In this document: in pieces, positions 36,101 through 43,708 of the stretch
How positions within the stretch are numbered: the first letter of the stretch is position 1
Layout: each line of letters begins with the position of its first letter
DNA from: Prochlorococcus sp. AG-409-P03
GTDB taxonomy: Bacteria > Cyanobacteriota > Cyanobacteriia > PCC-6307 > Cyanobiaceae
Direction: 5' to 3'
DNA length: 64,000 bases
Assembly (NCBI GenBank): GCA_003215295.1
Contig: QCKN01000003.1
Coordinates: 62,001 to 126,000, forward strand
The notes under the pieces: model-generated
Seen by the model: only the letters and a program-made list of their open reading frames with translations
Database searches by the model: none
Told to the model about the DNA's origin: nothing
Made by a program: the position numbers and the translations under genes

Positions 36101-36356
36101 GCTCTAATACTTCAATTTTAATTGTAAGACCTTTATCGTCTGCTCCCTCACCAAAAGCTACCTTATGGTCAAGACTTAAAAAACTTTCATCTCTATTATT
36201 AAGAACAGCCGTATTAGCTAAACCAGCAGCCTTAGTTTCAAGAAGAGACGCAAACTCTGCCCTACTACTTTGCTTCGAAAACTTCCTAGCTAGACCTTGA
36301 TCTAATGTTATTATAACATTATAAGTTGCAATAGTTCTATTGTTGGTTCTAGCCAT
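33150..36356 (-). CDS. Large baseplate hub candidate with Pro-rich linker
   Basis: A 1068-residue protein encoded directly upstream of the spike gene, the position of hub proteins (gp27 type) in many contractile phages. The N-terminal 250 residues are mixed alpha/beta. Residues about 860-990 form a strikingly Pro-rich, low-complexity linker, followed by a compact C-terminal segment with many Trp residues (WVERNTDWNRV, YWRSMGY). I recognise no family; the hub role is inferred from position and size. Confidence 0.6.
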   Translation of the reverse strand: MARTNNRTIATYNVIITLDQGLARKFSKQSSRAEFASLLETKAAGLANTAVLNNRDESFLSLDHKVAFGEGADDKGLTIKIEVLEPELLFLRTLLDTALSSRLARVVEQRNQLVEEAESKGDTLDASSVRHTLTDNLPKLFPKVYIMYGVGDDLSHWAGPFESVLIDVTYANNMKNLETTKYTFVATPEVKKLNPEKAVDLAEEKFEFAVRVPLFEYRTTHSTRRIVRTTMGGGVPNYKDDIEIVPETNNILNLDKNITHLITHYLKEVGVPNSLVVLPDLNKLLKQYLKNKDASISDRLKLIAEPEEIDAAYAGMTPYNSDTAAAILAREIYEDLGLKVVTMQADSSTSGARYYDPAIAKARRGVTWDAPVVNQEEFISLVDANYGGMYWLTFLIDDEMAEQINQGNRLAPITELLRRVSTATSEELIQPYWYWESNVELIDIYKKMIGTSYSLLTGSLPSSEPGMFVFGARKYIKNYLQGGIFVNNPRLDKKTQQSLLHGTAEHIQYTPPSYDPRVGRGGDPFWNRLIDLNDPTTPAYTSNPVLSNFADTGLPFFAYIQSIITKKFKTTSFFDPDLAINKIPDEFNYSQEAKEKIANFGIPVFRCNTSNPNVIHLNIKTEEGFFPLLNLSFSEMQWTMANQTAAIPHKHIKASSKTITSADVLALYTRILEDYSSSDPLWAHARAMMGRPPVSVGSLAKNLATLLTTTTGLGMSKIHKKYTKSSSLSFLHFFFKLFNFRFSGQIRTLPMFEYSDGAILSRPSLLFVNRLNQVRQLYDGKTNRNPVNSFYSGLYRIFGFRHYISNRDAYSEFLVIKDPIEMDDQKLGGGGALGLAARTASMAGIKIAGAMTAAWHADLPTDPAHFAGGARGLDPRIDPFYSDPPAAEVPPEIDPWTLPPLPDYAAPEATAPVPLIDPTHPVVLPPTKDAGDSVLDTEPVRAPMHTPTPIPLPDDLPPTPVEDESPDTFEGALTPIITYNIDVRDWVERNTDWNRVSSDNDWEGLAASVIARWRAQNSEYGHDAYNDYLGHSDLSTMSKSEEEVLEGYWRSMGYTHPDPSPGMIPAID

Positions 36357-36360
36357 AGCA

Positions 36361-36666
36361 TTACGAGATTACTGGTATAAGTATTTGATCCCCACTATTA
36401 AAGCCTTCAAAAGGGTCAGTAACTCCATTTACTAACATTAAATACCACCAGTATCCTGGAGTTCCAAAGAAAACATTTGAGATAAGGTCAGGTCTATGCT
36501 CAAATCCTGCTGGAACTCTGCCAATTTTTGTTTGCACATCTGTAATATTTTCTGAGACGGCATCTATTTGTGACCCTACAGAAGTAGTTATATTTCGGCC
36601 TTTATGGAATAGTGCTCTAACTCCATGCCCGTATCGAGTAATGCTAGTTCTACTTTCTCCAATCAT
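36361..36666 (-). CDS. 53: Baseplate wedge protein gp53-like, LysM fold
   Basis: The 101-residue protein ends in a LysM-type module: GTPGYWWYLMLVNGVTDPF, then FNSGDQILIP, the typical W-x-L...N-x-I/V...D-P-F...G-x-x-I-x-I-P pattern of T4 gp53. gp53 clamps the wedges onto the hub. Here it follows a tube-proximal protein and precedes the hub gene, all within a few bases of one another. Confidence 0.8.
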   Translation of the reverse strand: MIGESRTSITRYGHGVRALFHKGRNITTSVGSQIDAVSENITDVQTKIGRVPAGFEHRPDLISNVFFGTPGYWWYLMLVNGVTDPFEGFNSGDQILIPVIS

Positions 36667-36669
36667 TTA

Positions 36670-37599
36670 TTATCTCCATCTAGGTTTATCGTCATCCCTG
36701 CTTGTCATAGGTTTTCCAGGGACTACATCCGAACTGCTCATCATGGGATCAGTAGATTGGTAGTCGCTAAGAACAATAGACTCCCAACCTGCTAAGTTAT
36801 CTCGACTAATTGGAATCGCTTGCTTATAAGCTCCTCTGTCTCCCTCTCGCACCTCTAAAAGGTCCATGCTAACACCTATCACTCTAGGAAGCATAGTTCT
36901 TTGGTCATAACCTGCTTTATCATCAGCAGATATTCGATAAGAAGTGCATACACAAGGTATGTTCTGATATAGTACACCATATGTTAAGCGAACAATTGGA
37001 GGTCCATAGAAAGGATTTTGTGCGTTATTTAAAACACTTGATCGAATTAAATTAGCCCAATATACAATCGCATCAATTATGCGGTATTTCATCTCATCCA
37101 TCCCAAGTAAAGGGCTATCTTCTACTTTTTCTTTATACTTTAAAAGATCGTACTCCTCGTTATTTTCTGTCCCTGATATTGTAGGATCTTTTCCTAAAAT
37201 TTCTTCCCACTGTTTTTCATATTTACTTGAACGGGCAGGGCCTAGATTTTCTTGATTGGTAAAGTCTTGGAAGAAAGATTTTTGTAAATTCTCAACTGAC
37301 TTATCTCTTCTTCTCATACCTAAATTGGATCCAATTCCTGCTGTAACAAAACTTTGAATGTTTGGCAAAGTCATGTTAAAAGTTATTGCTAATTTTCTAG
37401 AGTCAGCGCCTGTGTATCCAAAAGAATTTGAGGATCTACCGATAGGGTTATATTTTACTAATTTAGCAGACTTAGACTCCTTAATTGTTACATTCTCAAA
37501 GAAAGGTAATATTCTCTTAACATCTTTATCATGAGTTGGAAACACAAAAACAAGTCTTGATCTTTCCTCAATATGTGAATCTATTCTTAATATAGTCAT
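36670..37599 (-). CDS. Tail tube-proximal baseplate protein (CIS tube protein-like)
   Basis: The 309-residue protein has, at about residues 45-80, KYNPIGRSSNSFGYTG followed by SRKLAITFNMTLP, resembling the N-terminal domain of contractile injection system tube proteins (Afp7 type), which join the tube to the baseplate. In those systems this domain is commonly fused to LysM; here LysM is the separate next gene (36,361-36,666). The assignment is moderate and based on motif and context. Confidence 0.55.
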   Translation of the reverse strand: MTILRIDSHIEERSRLVFVFPTHDKDVKRILPFFENVTIKESKSAKLVKYNPIGRSSNSFGYTGADSRKLAITFNMTLPNIQSFVTAGIGSNLGMRRRDKSVENLQKSFFQDFTNQENLGPARSSKYEKQWEEILGKDPTISGTENNEEYDLLKYKEKVEDSPLLGMDEMKYRIIDAIVYWANLIRSSVLNNAQNPFYGPPIVRLTYGVLYQNIPCVCTSYRISADDKAGYDQRTMLPRVIGVSMDLLEVREGDRGAYKQAIPISRDNLAGWESIVLSDYQSTDPMMSSSDVVPGKPMTSRDDDKPRWR

Positions 37600-37602
37600 A
37601 AT

Positions 37603-39216
37603 TTATGGGGTCGCTCCTATAATTAAACCAACATCAGTTGGTGCTGGAGTTGCAACACCTCGGGCTATTTCATCTAAGTAATCAATTACTGATCTAGCTA
37701 CTTCATCTCTACGAATAGGATCTAATAAGTCAGGTCGGAACGCCATAGCAATTCCTGCATCAGATGAAATAGCTTTTGCCATTTGTAAAAAGGAGTTTGT
37801 ACTTGCAACATCCATCTGCTGCCTTCTCTGTTCGTTGTGGAATTTATCCTTCTCCATTTGAAGGCTTTCTTCACTTGATTTTGCTAGGCTTGACATTGAT
37901 GCAGCCATCATACCTATACCTACAACAGCGCCAAGTAAAATGCCTATTACTCCACCTCCAGCAAGTGCAGCGGTAGCGGATTTAGTTTGTGCTATTGTAT
38001 TCCCATGAGTAGCGCCTATTAAGCTACCTATGGCACCGAGTAAGGTTTTCCCCTGTATTTGTGTAGCCACCCACTGTGCTGTTGTTATGGCAAATCTAGT
38101 AGCTTGAACGGTTAATAAAGTTGTAGTTACTCCAATAAGAGCAGGGAATAGTGTTGCTACTAGAATTTTTAGTGGAGTTTTTAGTGTAGTTAAAATATCT
38201 ACTATTGGTGGTAATAAAATAGCACCCATTTCTTTTAATGGTTCAACTATTTCAGAAAATAATATATTTAACTCTCGCATCTGATTTGCTAAGACCTGTT
38301 CTGGTCCTTCAGGTGCCATACCTGCTCTATTTAACTGTAAAGCCATCTGCCCCAAGCCACCTTCTCCACCTGCAATACCAAGTAAAGCGGTGAATACCTC
38401 ACCTAACTCCCCACCTGCTCCACCTGTAAGAGCTTGAGTTTGTTTAGCACTGATAGAGATTGCTTCTGATAATTTCTCAGTCATCTGAGATGGAGATAGT
38501 GTTCCTGCTCTAATGTCCCTAGCAATTTCTAATAATCCTAATCGTTGAAGCAGCGCAGAGCTAGTTGCAGGGTCTGCCAGTACGGAGGCAAACTTTCCAA
38601 TAGTACCTCCGAACTGCGCTCCCATCCGACCAGTTAGTTCAATTACAGATTTAGATAAAGGACCAGCAATACCTAACTGACCAAAAGTTGCCATTTTACT
38701 CGAAAGTACCTGGACTGCTCCAATTAAATCAGTAGTTGTGATATTGTAAGCAGTAGAAGTATACATTAAATTTTCAGATAAGCTGTTTAATGAATTTTCA
38801 GTTAACCCTCCCTGATTAAAGAGAAGCTGATTTAATTTCATAAGACCCTGAGTGCTTTGCCCAGTGTTTCTCATAAAAGTCGCTAATTGGAGCGTTGCAG
38901 GGTTTAACTTATCAAAACCCGCGCTTCTTAGTTCTATAAGAGATTGAGTATTTTCGGCAAAGCCCCCTCGTAAAGACGCTAGTGCTGCATTATTTCCTTC
39001 GGTTAACCCTGCTAAAGTCTTATCTATTGCAAGCGATTGTTTTTGCAGATTATTTGCCTCTTGAACTGCTCTTCCTAATTCCTTTACTGGTGTTATTAAA
39101 GCGTTAAAAGCCAAATGACTCATACCCATGGATTTTCTGAGTCCATCTAAACCTGTATAAACTAGATTTAGTGACTCATTTAGAGTGAAAAAAGTGTTTT
39201 GGGCCTGACTTACCAT
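37603..39216 (-). CDS. Tail tape measure protein
   Basis: The 537-residue protein is mostly helical, rich in Ala, Leu, Gln and Gly, with a hydrophobic central block at about residues 340-440 (GAILLPPIVDILTTLKTPLK and Gly/Ala-rich segments) typical of tape measure proteins that set tail length and insert into the host membrane. Its position between tube-proximal and tail genes fits. It is shorter than many, suggesting a short tail if length scales as usual. Confidence 0.75.
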   Translation of the reverse strand: MVSQAQNTFFTLNESLNLVYTGLDGLRKSMGMSHLAFNALITPVKELGRAVQEANNLQKQSLAIDKTLAGLTEGNNAALASLRGGFAENTQSLIELRSAGFDKLNPATLQLATFMRNTGQSTQGLMKLNQLLFNQGGLTENSLNSLSENLMYTSTAYNITTTDLIGAVQVLSSKMATFGQLGIAGPLSKSVIELTGRMGAQFGGTIGKFASVLADPATSSALLQRLGLLEIARDIRAGTLSPSQMTEKLSEAISISAKQTQALTGGAGGELGEVFTALLGIAGGEGGLGQMALQLNRAGMAPEGPEQVLANQMRELNILFSEIVEPLKEMGAILLPPIVDILTTLKTPLKILVATLFPALIGVTTTLLTVQATRFAITTAQWVATQIQGKTLLGAIGSLIGATHGNTIAQTKSATAALAGGGVIGILLGAVVGIGMMAASMSSLAKSSEESLQMEKDKFHNEQRRQQMDVASTNSFLQMAKAISSDAGIAMAFRPDLLDPIRRDEVARSVIDYLDEIARGVATPAPTDVGLIIGATP

Positions 39217-39710
39217 TATTGTTCAGTAATTTCTGCGTTCGGATTTATTTCCATATTAAGTTGATTTATATTACCATCAACTTTGGTTGTCATAAAAGTT
39301 CTAAAATTTTCAGATCTAAACACTCTGGATAGTCCTTTTGTTGCTTTATAAGTAAATAGCGATCTGACGGGAAACCCGTACCTCTGTGCATTTTTATATA
39401 GCCCTGTAAGAACAGTATGAATTACTTCTACAGGTACATCATTAACTAAAAATCCAGAGATTACTTTATTATTTTGGGGAGTATTATAAATACCACCACC
39501 TCCTCTAGCTTTAGTTACGAAAAGAAGTCGTTCTTCTCCCGTATAACTAAAATAAACCATATCCCCTGCATCAATAAGGCTACTACCTTTAAATAGCTGG
39601 GTAGTATTTTCCCGTAGTCCCGTTTTTTCAACAGTTTCGGGATCACCAAAAGACCCTGCCAAAACAAGGTCCAAAAGTTTATTCAAGAAAGTTTTAGAGA
39701 ATTTAGCCAT
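39216..39710 (-). CDS. Unrecognised tail-block protein
   Basis: A 164-residue protein with an N-terminal helix (FSKTFLNKLLDLVLAG), a beta-rich centre with Gly-rich ARGGGGIYN, and a C-terminal half with HTVLTGLYKNAQRYGFPVR. Its stop overlaps the start of the tape measure gene by one base. It heads this tail operon, with a perfect TATAAATA 9 bases before the ATG. No family was recognised. Confidence 0.65.
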   Translation of the reverse strand: MAKFSKTFLNKLLDLVLAGSFGDPETVEKTGLRENTTQLFKGSSLIDAGDMVYFSYTGEERLLFVTKARGGGGIYNTPQNNKVISGFLVNDVPVEVIHTVLTGLYKNAQRYGFPVRSLFTYKATKGLSRVFRSENFRTFMTTKVDGNINQLNMEINPNAEITEQ

Positions 39711-39719
39711 GTCTGTCTA

Positions 39720-39727
39720 TATTTATA
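39720..39727 (-). promoter_or_regulatory. T4-type late promoter motif, perfect octamer
   Basis: The minus strand reads TATAAATA, an exact match to the T4 late consensus, inside the 35-base gap between divergent genes. It is only 9 bases before the ATG at 39710, which would leave almost no leader and no Shine-Dalgarno, so either the transcript is nearly leaderless or the match is fortuitous. Confidence 0.4.
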
Positions 39728-39745
39728 TATATTAATGGTTAAACA

Positions 39746-40045
39746 ATGAGTAATACAGTAGACATCGAGTTAATTGATTTTCTAGATCTCCTCAATCATA
39801 CACTAAGTAATGAGTTTACGGAGAAATGGAGACATAAGTATAGTGAAAAATTTATTAAGCATTTTCAGTTAAAAATATTACATACTATAAATAAAGGTAA
39901 AGTATTGAAAATAAATACTTTATATCTATACTTAACTAAGAAATGTAAATATTCAAGGGATCAAGTCCTTAACTTTTTTGAGACAATAGATATAGATATC
40001 TACAGACCCTTATTGACAGGGAAATTAACTAAACACTTATTATGA
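39746..40045 (+). CDS. Small helical protein of unknown function
   Basis: A 99-residue Lys/Leu-rich protein, mainly helical by eye, with no recognised motif. It starts a two-gene plus-strand island; its stop overlaps the next start by ATGA at 40042. The divergent minus-strand tail gene starts 35 bases away. Plus-strand genes here otherwise serve DNA metabolism, so an early or middle role is possible. Confidence 0.65.
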   Translation: MSNTVDIELIDFLDLLNHTLSNEFTEKWRHKYSEKFIKHFQLKILHTINKGKVLKINTLYLYLTKKCKYSRDQVLNFFETIDIDIYRPLLTGKLTKHLL

Positions 40046-40338
40046 TTGATATTCAAATGACAGATTTACACAGCTTTTTTATGTGGGTTATGGTTTGCTT
40101 TAGCCTTACCCTCATAGTTACCGATGGCACCATTTTTGAGAAATGGCGAACTGCTATTAGAAATAGAAGCGATTTTTTAGGCAAGCTATTTAGCTGCCCT
40201 CTTTGCTTTGGTTTTTGGGTTGGTGTTCTTTTAGGCTATACCTACCTTTCACCTACTAATTGCCTCTTCCTTGACGGAGCTTTAGGCTCTGGTACAAGTT
40301 GGATGCTTTATAGCTTCTTTAACCGTTCCGCTTCTTAG
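40042..40338 (+). CDS. Small membrane protein, DUF1360-like
   Basis: A 98-residue protein with a hydrophobic N-terminal segment (about 10-28) and a second one (about 55-70) that contains SCPLCFGFWVGVLLGY. The C-P-x-C-x-G-F-W-V-G pattern is that of DUF1360-type membrane proteins, of unknown role. It is coupled by ATGA to the upstream gene, and its 3' end overlaps the convergent nuclease gene by 20 bases. Confidence 0.7.
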   Translation: MIDIQMTDLHSFFMWVMVCFSLTLIVTDGTIFEKWRTAIRNRSDFLGKLFSCPLCFGFWVGVLLGYTYLSPTNCLFLDGALGSGTSWMLYSFFNRSAS

Positions 40339-41086
40339 CCTCGTTTAGTCGTTGTTGAACGACACAGCCTTCATTAAACTCAGTGCAGTAGCTTTTATAC
40401 GCGCACCAATTGCAAAATTGGTTTTGCATGGGGGTTAAATCAGTTTTCTTAGCCTTTCTGATTTTCCATACATCATCTAGCACACTTTTAATGTGTGCCC
40501 GTATCTGAGCAGAGGTATACTTCACGGTCACTAAGTTATCCGACAGAGGGTAGTAGTGACCAGCGGTAATATTCTCAATCGGAATATTGTAGAGCTTATG
40601 CACGGCATATACATAGCCTTTCATTTGGCTATCTTGGAAGAGGTCTATCTTACTTTTCTCTCTTTTAGATGTTTTGTAGTCTAAAACGAGATACCCACCG
40701 TTACGCCCTTTGATAATCCTATCAATATATCCGTTGATGGTGATACCTTCCGCAATCTCTAGGTTAAAATGCTGTTCACTTGTACCTACTTCTGAAAAAG
40801 AAGCATTTAGGCGTAAAAAATTCTTTAAACAAGGGTCTATTTTGTTGTTATAGCTCTTGGAAAACTTATAATTTCCTTTTAAGTCTTCAGATATACCTTT
40901 TAGTTGCTCAAAAGTAGTGCTTTGGACTCCATCCTCAAAGATTTTGTGGATATATGAGCCAAAATGAAGAGCGTCGGTATTTAATGAGTCAGGCTCCTCA
41001 AGTTTGTCTACATACTTGTAGCGGTACTTGAGCTTGCACTGCTTAAATGTGTCTCGTTTCGAATTACTTATTGTATTTATAAACAT
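40319..41086 (-). CDS. Cas4/RecB-type PD-(D/E)XK nuclease with Fe-S cluster cysteines
   Basis: The 255-residue protein has SNSKRDTFKQCKLKYRYKYV at the N-terminus (Cys17), His47 (GSYIHKIFE), Asp122 (GYIDR), the catalytic LDYKTS (Asp136, Lys138), QMKGYVYA (Gln154), and C-terminal Cys225, Cys228 and Cys234. One Cys before and three after the nuclease core is the arrangement of the 4Fe-4S-stapled Cas4/AddB family, which resects DNA ends. It probably acts in phage recombination or host DNA breakdown. The ATG at 41086 shares CATG with the divergent primase start; GAGGA lies about 10 bases upstream. Not linked to any CRISPR array. Confidence 0.85.
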   Translation of the reverse strand: MFINTISNSKRDTFKQCKLKYRYKYVDKLEEPDSLNTDALHFGSYIHKIFEDGVQSTTFEQLKGISEDLKGNYKFSKSYNNKIDPCLKNFLRLNASFSEVGTSEQHFNLEIAEGITINGYIDRIIKGRNGGYLVLDYKTSKREKSKIDLFQDSQMKGYVYAVHKLYNIPIENITAGHYYPLSDNLVTVKYTSAQIRAHIKSVLDDVWKIRKAKKTDLTPMQNQFCNWCAYKSYCTEFNEGCVVQQRLNEAKKRNG

Positions 41087-42095
41087 GATAAATCCTCAGT
41101 TCATTAAAGACTACCTCATTGAAAAAGTGGGCAGCGATTATAAAGAATCATCCAACCATGCAGAGCTAATAATCCCATCCTTTTTCATCGAAAATGACTA
41201 CAAAAAACATATGAGCGTCAATCTTACCTCAGGTTTGTGGCAATGCTTCAAAACAGGTAAAACAGGAAATTTCATCCGTTTATACTCGATTTTAGAGGGT
41301 ATTTCGTATAAACGAGCGGAATCGGCCCTTTTATTTCGTGAGTTAGAGGATAATAACTATGCAGCGTGGGAAAGAACATCTGAAAACACAGAAAGTACTG
41401 AGCTAGAATCAACCATAGATCTAAAAGGTTTCATCCCTATAAACATTAACAGTTATGAATCAAAGAATGATCAGGTGGTAAAAGCTTGGAACTTTCTTAT
41501 GTCCAGAGGGCTCTTCAATACTTCTGAATTTGAAGAGGCTCCATATTATCTAGCTACACAAGGGAGGTATAAGGATCGTCTAATTATCCCGTTCAAGGAT
41601 GACATGGGTGAAATTTTCTTTTTTCAGGCGCGAGCCCTATCCCCTGACATACAACCCAAGTACCTAAACCCTTCTGTTGATGAGGGTGTTAAAGCCAGCA
41701 ATATTTTATACCCATTTGATTATGATGCTGATCACTTGGTGATCTGTGAGGGTCCCTTAGATGCTATTACATTAAATTTACATGGGTTTAATGCTACTTG
41801 TACTGTAGGAAGCTCTATTTCAGGGGTTCAGATGCAGATGCTAAAAGAGTTTGCAGGTAAAATAATTCTTGCATACGACAATGATGAAGCAGGAATTCGG
41901 GGTTTGGCTAAGTTCGAAGCACAAAGACGGCAGTATTTAATGCCTGAATTTAGTGTAGTGTTTCCCCCACAAACTGCAAAAGATTGGAATGAAGCCCACA
42001 TTAAGGAGGAAAACTTAAGTTCTTGGATTCATCAAAATCAGTACGATTATACCTACGAAAATATCACTAATCAGCAGCTAAACCAAACCTTTTAG
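41085..42095 (+). CDS. DNA primase with TOPRIM domain (T4 gp61-like)
   Basis: The 336-residue protein has an N-terminal part resembling the primase zinc-ribbon region (LWQCFKTGKTGNFIRLY, residues 51-67) but with only one Cys, then the TOPRIM domain with EGPLDA (222-227), YDNDEAG (264-270) and KDWNE (299-303). Length is close to T4 gp61. It makes RNA primers with the replicative helicase. I chose ATG 41085 over the upstream TTG at 41028 because conservation starts there. No Shine-Dalgarno is visible, and the region upstream is coding for the divergent nuclease. Confidence 0.85.
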   Translation: MINPQFIKDYLIEKVGSDYKESSNHAELIIPSFFIENDYKKHMSVNLTSGLWQCFKTGKTGNFIRLYSILEGISYKRAESALLFRELEDNNYAAWERTSENTESTELESTIDLKGFIPININSYESKNDQVVKAWNFLMSRGLFNTSEFEEAPYYLATQGRYKDRLIIPFKDDMGEIFFFQARALSPDIQPKYLNPSVDEGVKASNILYPFDYDADHLVICEGPLDAITLNLHGFNATCTVGSSISGVQMQMLKEFAGKIILAYDNDEAGIRGLAKFEAQRRQYLMPEFSVVFPPQTAKDWNEAHIKEENLSSWIHQNQYDYTYENITNQQLNQTF

Positions 42096-42646
42096 AGATC
42101 TAAGAATGCTAATTCAAATTCAGGACAAGAGTTTTGCTTTGCTGCCTGACAAATATCAAAAATTGTTCCGTTTACCGTGGTGGAAGTATCGAAACTTGCA
42201 TTATAAGCTCCAGGAAGCCTGCATGCATTAACTGATGCAGTTGCTCTGGTTTGTGATTCTACATCATCCTCTTGTACAAGTCTTCGCATAAACCCCATCT
42301 CTTGGGTTCTAATAGTGCCACTTAAACCTACACCACCAGTTGAGGAGTCACTCTGAAGCTCTACAACATGAGGTTTAAAGAAGTCGCCCCCACTTGCGGT
42401 TGCGTAGATATGCTCTCTTGAAGCTTCAATTGTATAACTAGCCTCGATGTAATTAAAGTCTTCTGTACCATCTTCAGGCTTATACTGAGTCTTTCTGCGG
42501 TACATGATTTCAATATTTTGAATATGTACTCTCCAATCTCCAGTGATTCCACTGTTATCGAAGGTGCTTCCTGAGGCTGCAAATGTTTCGCCATTTTCCG
42601 CGTCCCCGAAGCTTCCTTTGCTTATTGTGTATTTTGTAATAGCCAT
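42092..42646 (-). CDS. Unrecognised tail-block protein
   Basis: A 184-residue, beta-rich protein (many Thr/Ser/Gly strands; RRKTQYKPEDGTEDFNYIEA near residue 50) without a recognised family. It has a good ribosome binding site (TAGGAGA) and a late-promoter-like TATAAATT just upstream. It follows the 339-residue structural gene. Its stop overlaps the end of the convergent primase gene by 4 bases. A tail tube or completion role cannot be excluded. Confidence 0.65.
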   Translation of the reverse strand: MAITKYTISKGSFGDAENGETFAASGSTFDNSGITGDWRVHIQNIEIMYRRKTQYKPEDGTEDFNYIEASYTIEASREHIYATASGGDFFKPHVVELQSDSSTGGVGLSGTIRTQEMGFMRRLVQEDDVESQTRATASVNACRLPGAYNASFDTSTTVNGTIFDICQAAKQNSCPEFELAFLDL

Positions 42647-42660
42647 TGGGTGTATCTCCT

Positions 42661-42668
42661 AATTTATA
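42661..42668 (-). promoter_or_regulatory. Possible late promoter with good ribosome binding site
   Basis: The minus strand reads TATAAATT, 7 of 8 bases of the T4 late consensus, followed by TAGGAGA and the ATG at 42646. Confidence 0.4.
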
Positions 42669-42688
42669 TACTGTACGAATCTAATAAG

Positions 42689-43708
42689 TTAATTAATTAT
42701 TAGATAAAATAATGGGCTAACGATATGCTGATCAATTAAATCATATGAAACTTGAATAGAATAAGTACCAGTTCTTGAGCCCAAATCATCATCATTAAAA
42801 ATTGGAGCCTCCTCGCCTTCATCGTAGGTGTCTCCAGGTCGTTTACCTCTAAGGTCTGTTGTATCAAAATTCCAAACTATTGTATTATCTGAAGTTACTT
42901 CAACATCTGCTGAAGAAGCAACTAACACTCTAGCTGGAAGATTTACATCTTCATTATGCTTATGCATTTTAATCTCAACACCGCTAACAGAAGAGCCTTT
43001 TAATGCATTTTTAGTAGCTTCGTCAATATCTCGATTTTGAATCGTGATTTCAGTTCCTACCTTAATAGCAACATCAGAACCTAACCTTATGCGTCTGTTA
43101 AATAGTTTATTTTTTGCAGTGAGAAGTAAAGGCTGAGTTAAAGTTACAAAAGTATCAGCAAAAAGCTCAAAATCATTTATAACAACCTGCCAATCAGAAT
43201 TAGGGCTAAACTTTACTGTCCAAACATCAATGTATTCTGCGGTTGATGATGCGGTATTTTGAACAATAAACTGATTTACTCTATCAACACCTGAAATCAA
43301 TCCCGCATTATAACCATCTAAAACTACTGCATACTCACCAGGAGTCATACCTAAGTTATAAATACCGCTTGTTCCTGTATTGCTAAAGTCAGGTTCCGCG
43401 TAGTCTATAGGTTCCCCTGTATAGTTTCCTTCATCAAAATTACTAGCAATGAATGTTTCACCACCCTCTGCCGCAGGACCAAAGACCATTAAGGATTTCT
43501 CAGCACCTTCCTCCGAAATTAGACCATCATCGCCTAAAACTGTGTTAGGGGCTATATGGTCATTCTTGTTAAAAATGTGTACCGATCTAATAGCATAAGG
43601 GTTTCTAGGAATCCCATCATCTATAAAAAAGGATCTAAGCAGCACTCTAGAAAGTACGCTTGGTCTATTATGACGATCATTAACTGATGTTTGATTTACT
43701 AATGGCAT
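42689..43708 (-). CDS. Unrecognised structural protein downstream of tail-assembly gene
   Basis: A 339-residue protein, beta-rich with acidic loops, ending in QVSYDLIDQHIVSPLFYLIIN. No family recognised. Its first 29 bases overlap the -1 frame extension of the tail-assembly gene upstream, so translation is probably coupled to frameshifting ribosomes. Virion role inferred from neighbours. Confidence 0.65.
   Translation of the reverse strand: MPLVNQTSVNDRHNRPSVLSRVLLRSFFIDDGIPRNPYAIRSVHIFNKNDHIAPNTVLGDDGLISEEGAEKSLMVFGPAAEGGETFIASNFDEGNYTGEPIDYAEPDFSNTGTSGIYNLGMTPGEYAVVLDGYNAGLISGVDRVNQFIVQNTASSTAEYIDVWTVKFSPNSDWQVVINDFELFADTFVTLTQPLLLTAKNKLFNRRIRLGSDVAIKVGTEITIQNRDIDEATKNALKGSSVSGVEIKMHKHNEDVNLPARVLVASSADVEVTSDNTIVWNFDTTDLRGKRPGDTYDEGEEAPIFNDDDLGSRTGTYSIQVSYDLIDQHIVSPLFYLIIN

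Noticed and set aside
41074-41081. Perfect TATAAATA on the minus strand
   Set aside because: It lies inside codons 2-5 of the nuclease gene, downstream of its ATG, so it cannot serve that gene; probably chance in AT-rich sequence.
41028-41084. TTG start for the primase
   Set aside because: It would add 19 residues encoded antisense to the nuclease start; the ATG at 41085 gives a normal primase N-terminus.
40319-41086. Cas4-like gene as part of a CRISPR system
   Set aside because: No repeats, cas1/cas2 or other cas genes are present; such nucleases are common in phage recombination.
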